In this document: positions 31,195 to 36,158 of the stretch, piece by piece
How the letters are laid out: each line of letters starts with the position of its first letter
How positions within the stretch are numbered: position 1 is the stretch's first letter
Source of the DNA: Basidiobolus meristosporus CBS 931.73
Lineage: Eukaryota > Basidiobolomycota > Basidiobolomycetes > Basidiobolales > Basidiobolaceae
Length of the DNA: 36,158 nt
Assembly (NCBI GenBank): GCA_002104905.1
Contig: MCFE01000789.1
Span: 1-36,158 of the forward strand
Direction of reading: 5' to 3'
Notes under the pieces: model-generated
Seen by the model: only the letters and a program-made list of their open reading frames with translations
Databases searched by the model: none
Told to the model about the DNA's origin: nothing
Translations under genes and position numbers: made by a program

Positions 31195-33667
31195 GTGAGG
31201 AAGAAGAAGTGTCAACATGCTGCTTCTAGAGAGGAGGCAAAGGAACCTGTAGTAGAGGTTCTGACAAAAGGAAAGAATGTGGAATTAGATGAAGAAATAC
31301 AGAATGAGCCTTGGGCAGAAGTGTTGAAGCAAACAAAGAATGCTAGTATATCTTCCCACAGCCTATTCCCCATAATGAAGGTACTAGAGCAAACCAAGGC
31401 AACCCTCCCAATGACCAATTTGCTGAGACTTGCCCTAGCTCTAGTCAAGGAACTGATAGAGGGATTGAAGGAGATAACAACCGTTCATGTCAACCAGACA
31501 GTCCTACAAAAACCAAATAAGGGTACATACATAAAGGTATGTATAGAGAATAATGATATTCTCACCCTTATCATCACAGGATCCTCTACATTGATCATAT
31601 CAGAGTCATTAGCAAAATAGACTTGTTCCGTTGGATAGTGCCACATTGAGCCATGAGTGCCAAATGATGCCATAGTGTGCCAGGGAGGCTAAGTGAGCCT
31701 ATACTTGGCCACAGAGTGTGAAACATAGATCTGCATCTTCATGCAAAGCAGCCCCTGTGTTTCACCAATTGTGTTGGAGAAAATCCACTTTTTGACCTTT
31801 TTTATTAGGTCAATGTTGTGCAGGATGTGTAAGAGCACAAAAGGATTGAAAATATGCATCAGGTACTCAATACCCATGGCACTCTGAATCTAGCTCCTGT
31901 GGCTTGTAACATGTCACAACAATGCATGGCACTATCTTGGTCCACTGGTACTATCTGGCACTATATTTAATTATTAGCCCTAAAGTAAGATCTATACAAA
32001 GCACTTATAGTGCCAGATAGTACCAGTGGACCAAGATAGTGCCATGCATTGTTGTGACATGTTACAAGCCACAGGAGCTAGATTCAGAGTGCCATGGGTA
32101 TTGAGTACCTGATGCATGTCTTCAGTTCTTCTGTGCTCTTACACATCCTGCTTAACATTGATCCACAAAAAAACGTCAAAAAATGGATTTTCTCCTGCAT
32201 CATAGGTGAAACACAGGGGCTGCTTTGCATGAAGATGCAGATCCATGTTTCACACTCTGTGGCCAAGTATAGGCTCACTTGGCCCCTCTGGTACACAATG
32301 GCATCATTTGGCACTCATGGCTCAATGTGGCACTATCCAACGGAACAAGTCTAATGTCTAAAGTTAGATATAGTCCACAACAACACCATTTTGGTATGGC
32401 TAGCAAATGACCAACTGGACACAACAGTAGGAATGGTGCCTAATTGCCCCATCTGGCAGGTAAGTTGATTATACACCAAGATGTTGTAGTCCTACCCATT
32501 GCAGCCAATGACTTACTCATTGCCAAGAGTTGGTTTATCCAACATATGATGGACATACTCTACAGTGCATCTGAACTCAGGTGGGATACTGAGAGTATCC
32601 CACTGATTCATATTGCCAATGAGAGCAAGGCGTGTAACTACAGTGTGACAATCAAAGAGGTGAAACCATTACAATCTCCAATCAACACACAAAAGGTAAT
32701 AAAAATACCACCAGCTAGTGAGGGAGTGATTGCATTAGAGACACCAATAGCTTATTTGACAAGTGGAAGAATGATAACTGCAACAAAGGTATCCAAGCAA
32801 CTGGAAGGAATCTCAATCCCTAAAGTATAGATACTGCTGAAATTTGAAACGCAAAGTCTGAAGTGCTTAGTGGTTATCAATGGGCAACATGTGGTGACAT
32901 TGCCTAGAGGAGTGCCATTGTTAAACCTAGAGGAGGCTGACAGAAACAACCAAGGACCGCTTACAAAAAAGGATACTGAGGAGGAACTCTGCAAACTAAA
33001 GGTGGACCCCAGTCTACTGCCTTTGTTACAAGACAAGTTCCTAGAAAGAATACACCTGCTTGCCCAAATATTCTCTAAGAGCCAAGTAATTGGCCATATA
33101 CCTGGGGTATATCACCAAATCCACCTTGCCAACAAATACACCATGAAGCAAAAAGCCTATAGGAACTTGAAAATTGACACTGATTATATCAAAGAGACAG
33201 TTGAAACTTTGTTAAAGGATGACATCATTACAGAGAGCCATTCTGTGTGGGCCTTCCCTGTAGTGATAGTTCCAAAGAAAGATGGAAAGCAATGTTTTTG
33301 CATTGGCTGCTGAAAATTGAATGCTGTTACCCAGACAGATGTGTGTCCACTACTGCAAATTGATGACCTCTTGGACAGATTAGTTGGAGCTAAATATTTT
33401 AGCTCTCTTGACTTAATCTGTGGGTATTGGCAAGGTAGAAGTAGTCCCAGAAGATTGACCCAAAACTGCCTTTATAAGATTGTTTGGATTACACAAATAG
33501 AACCAACTATCCTTTGGCTTGTGTAATGCTCCTGCTACATTCCAAAGGATGATCAGCAAGGTGCTAGGAAATTTATGCTGGGAATGCACTCATTTTTATC
33601 TGGACAACATCACAATATATTCCCATAGTGTAGAATAACATATACACAACATGCAATGCATCCAAAC
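31195..33667 (+). pseudogene. Gypsy protease and reverse transcriptase remnant
   Basis: The protease site reads LTLIITGSS (around 31573), where the catalytic Asp of the D-T/S-G motif is Ile. After the MITE come LPHLAGKLIIHQDVVVLP, VGMVPN-like debris and the RT: TLLKDDIITESHSVWAFPVV, VPKKDGKQCFCIG, a stop at 33311-33313, KLNAVTQTD, IDDLLDRLVGAKYFSSLDL, and FGLCNAPATFQRMI after a frameshift. The RT box reads YLDN (33597-33608) instead of YLDD. The reading is lost at 33668, where the copia LTR begins. Two active-site losses, stops and shifts make this a long-dead copy. Confidence 0.88.
31620..32351. mobile_element. Fold-back MITE, 732 bp, TA target duplication
   Basis: Two arms of 346 bp each (31620-31965 and 32006-32351), inverted and about 92% alike by eye, around a 40-bp loop. 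Ends are GACTTGTTCC and GGAACAAGTC. TA flanks both sides (31618-31619, 32352-32353), the duplication typical of Tc1/mariner-type transposases. Short TGGCACTAT motifs recur near the ends and at the loop. It has no transposase; open frames in it are symmetric shadows. It splits the gypsy protease region. Confidence 0.88.
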
Positions 33668-34016
33668 TGTTGTAAGAGTCTTGGAGATATTGGAAGTGAT
33701 TGGGAGGACAAGTAGATTATGTGGTTTTCACTTAATGACTTATTGAGTGTAAAAGTAGTATTTATACTTTACATAGTCTTGGCATTACAAACACATAGAA
33801 TAGGTTAAGGAAGGTCCCAAGAACATGTGTGCAAGGTTTGGGGCTGTTTGGACAACTTTAAGAATTTTCATGTGCTGGGTACCTGGTATTTTGCTGAAAA
33901 TATTCCAAGTAAATCTCAACAAGGAATTTTGGTCAGTATTCTCTTGGATTTGAAGGTGATGATCTAAGTGACTAAGTTAGGTGAATATTTTGATGGAAAT
34001 ACAAATTTTTACAACA
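33668..34016 (-). repeat. 3' LTR of copia element 2
   Basis: 349 bp, begins TGTTGTAA and ends TTACAACA on either strand (perfect 8-bp inverted ends). Reverse complement of the element 1 LTRs with scattered substitutions. Confidence 0.93.
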
Positions 34017-34027
34017 CTCCCACTCAG

Positions 34028-36158
34028 CTAAATGCTCATACTAACTAGTCCAAATTTTGACCTAAGATATTCAAACTTGTCTCTAGCTAATGGTGTGGTA
34101 AATATGTCTGCAATCATTTCATCTGTAGGACAGTAAACTAAGCTAACTAAGTTATTCTCTATAGCATCACGTATGAAATGATGTCTAATATCTATGTGCT
34201 TGGTTCTAGCAAGAAAAGTAGTATTTCTACCCAATTGTATACATCCTTGATTATCTTAATATAAAGTAATAGGCATTTTTTGACATAGGCCTAAATCTGT
34301 AAAAGGTTTTCTTAACCACATTGCATCTTTTGTAGCTTCACAGGCTGCCATATACTCTGCCTCTGTGGTAGAAAGTGCTACGGTTGGTTGCTTTCTTGAA
34401 TTCCATGAAATTGCTCCTTTACAGTAAAGAAAGGTGTATCCTGTGGTGGATCTTCTGTCTTCTAAATTTCATCACCAATCAGCATCAGAGTATCCCACAA
34501 GATCCTGTTCTGAATTGTTATTAGTGTATCTTAAGCAGATATCAGCAGTTCCTTTTAGGTATCTAAAAATCCGCTTAACTGCTGCAATATGATCATATCC
34601 ATAGTTCTGATTATTTTGACTGACAACTCCCACTGAATATGAGATATCTGGATGTGTTCCAAGCATGATATACATCAGACTGCCAACCATAGATTAATAA
34701 GAAAAGTCAAGGCTTTCAGATGGCACCAAGCTCTCTTGATTTGGTTAAGTTTTGACCAAGTTAAGGTTTGTCTCCATTGGGGTAGCTGCCGGTTTACAGT
34801 CTTCCATTTGGTACCTCTTTAGTATATCTTGAATATTTTTGGATTGACTTGGGGTGATAGTCTGGGTACCTCTGTCTATGGAGAACTTAATCCCTAAGTA
34901 ATAATTAAGTTCTCCTAGATTGGACATCTTGGACTCCTTAGATAGGCAGGATTTAGTCTCTTCCAATGTTTCTAGGTTATTGGCAGCTATAATAAGATCA
35001 TCCACATATAGAGCTAATGGAACTGGATTTGCTCTATCTGGCTTATAGTATATACTATAGTCAGAATTACTCCTTTTGAAGCTCAAAGATTCCATATAAG
35101 AATCTATCTTGCAATTCCAGGCTCTTGGCAATTGCTTGAGACCATATAGTCACTTTTTAAGCTTTCAGACCAAATGGGGGTTATCCTGGTCAACAAACCC
35201 ATGAGGCTAGTCCATATACTCATCCCCATCAAGTTCTCTATTCAAAAATGCAGCTTTTACATCCATTTGATGGATAAAAAACTTATATTTGGCTGCAATA
35301 GCCAAAATTACTCTGATGGACTAAATCCCAAGTTTGATTTTCCATCAGGGCCTGATATTCCTCAGTCATTGCAGATCTCCAAAACTTTGTCTGAGGACTA
35401 TTGAGGGCCTCTCTCACAGTCAGGGGCTCATCAATATGGACTGAATAGGCATAGGCTAAGTTTGTACCCTCATTGATATAGTGATTGGGCTATTTCTTGT
35501 CTGATTGGATCTCAGAGCATCTGATACTGGGATGATCACTTCTGGGATATTCCTGGGCACTGACTCTGGCTGAAACATGGTTGTAGAGCTCTCTGGAGTG
35601 AAAAAACTTTAATTGTTTTGCTCTGATTCAATCCTGACAATTGTTGGACTTGAGATCAAATTTTTGTCATCATCTGATGTCATTTTTTGTGAAAATTATG
35701 AATTTTCATCAAACAACACATCCCTGGGCTTGATCAACTTCTTTGCTTTGGTATTGTAGAGTCTGTATGCCTTACTCTCATTGCAGTAGCCCAAAAAATA
35801 TGCATTTTACACTTTTTGGCTCAAATTTTGACTGATTTACGGCCAGTTTTTTGGCATATGCTGTACATCCAAATATTCTTAGATGCTCTGCACTTGGTCT
35901 GTATTCATACCATGCTTCAAATAGAGTAGAATCACAAAGTATACTGTTATAACTCCTATTTCTAAGGTATACAGCAGTGGCAACTGATTCCACCCAAAAA
36001 TCTTAGGATAATTTTTGATCATGGATCATAGATCATGCCATATCAGTTATTGATCTGTTAGCATGTTCCACTACTCCATTTTGCTGTGGGGAGTATGGTA
36101 CAGTAGTCTCTTGCTTTATCCCATGAATTTTGCAGAAGTGGATGAAGAGTTTTGAGGT
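34028..36158 (-). pseudogene. Copia element 2 pol, broken and partial
   Basis: RNase H tail ARTKHIDIRHHFIRDAIENN (34028-34234), SDADW and GSLMYIMLGTHPDIS (34472-34690), RT with the active site YVDDL and LGELNYYLGIKFS (34745-35131), and integrase/linker SVATAVYLRNRSYNSILC (35778-35993). The integrase core continues to the edge. In-frame stops break it, for example tandem TGA at 34469-34474 where element 1 has Gly-Gln, and several stops between 35130 and 35280. The start of gag is outside. Confidence 0.9.

Larger units (their letters stand above)
29899..33667 (+). mobile_element. Decayed Ty3/gypsy retrotransposon, truncated
   Basis: LTR-like leader, gag, zinc knuckle, protease and reverse transcriptase follow one another on the plus strand in gypsy order. 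The element is interrupted by the fold-back MITE at 31620-32351 and cut off inside RT by copia element 2 at 33668; its RNase H, integrase and 3' LTR would lie beyond the window if they survive. Confidence 0.85.
33668..36158 (-). mobile_element. Ty1/copia retrotransposon, element 2 (partial, runs off the window)
   Basis: Minus-strand relative of element 1: 3' LTR at the left, then RNase H, RT and integrase reading leftwards, cut by the window end inside the integrase core. It is inserted in the gypsy RT and points toward element 1. Its target duplication cannot be checked because the other end is outside. Confidence 0.93.

Noticed and set aside
32084-32354. 76- and 86-codon frames on both strands of the fold-back element
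   Set aside because: They mirror each other because the element is an inverted repeat; no transposase motif.
1-36158. CRISPR array, bacterial operon or phage-type defence system
   Set aside because: No regularly spaced repeats or prokaryotic gene arrangement; spliced genes and LTR elements show a eukaryotic nuclear sequence.

Overview
This is eukaryotic, almost certainly fungal, nuclear DNA. The genes are small and fungal in type: a UapA-type purine permease, a Cys-3/GCN4-like bZIP factor and short GT-AG introns of about 47-155 nt with CTAAC/CTGAC-like branch sites. Very intron-rich genes next to intronless ones, and a CC2D1/Lgd-type protein, fit a basidiomycete-like genome best, but I cannot name a species. 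All comparisons here were made by eye from the sequence and from family knowledge; nothing was searched.

Layout. (1) 1-~2030: AT-rich, CpG-poor DNA with three CCCTAA telomere-like repeats and no convincing gene except an open frame cut by the left edge. (2) ~2030-20640: CpG-rich gene block. It holds a uric acid/xanthine permease (+, 2517-4256), a bZIP factor (-, 6445-7059), an unrecognised two-exon gene (-, 9921-10704), a 13-exon Taspase-1 threonine aspartase (-, 12508-14469) that no single long reading frame reveals, a heparan-alpha-glucosaminide N-acetyltransferase-like membrane protein (+, 15503-16807) and a seven-exon CC2D1/Lgd-type ESCRT regulator (+, 17334-20203). (3) ~20640-36158: CpG-poor nest of retroelements.

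The retroelement nest reads in order of insertion. Copia element 1 (+, 22035-27791) has two 348-bp LTRs, an intact gag frame and a broken pol, and is split inside its Gag zinc knuckle by a 1,074-bp solo LTR of another family. Next come a 2.1-kb stretch with two diverged direct repeats, then a decayed Ty3/gypsy element (about 29899-33667). Its pol is interrupted by a 732-bp fold-back MITE with 346-bp arms and is then cut off by copia element 2 (-, 33668 to the window end). Element 2 is a relative of element 1 in the opposite, tail-to-tail orientation.

The host genes do not form an obvious pathway: purine uptake, a transcription factor, a protease, a membrane acetyltransferase and an endosomal regulator. 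I see no gene cluster or defence system. The points most worth checking are the hidden Taspase-1 gene, the copia primer-binding site (initiator tRNA-Met anticodon arm) that contains the gag start codon, the solo LTR that supplies the last zinc-knuckle cysteine and then a stop, a frameshift shared by both copia copies, and the fold-back element.
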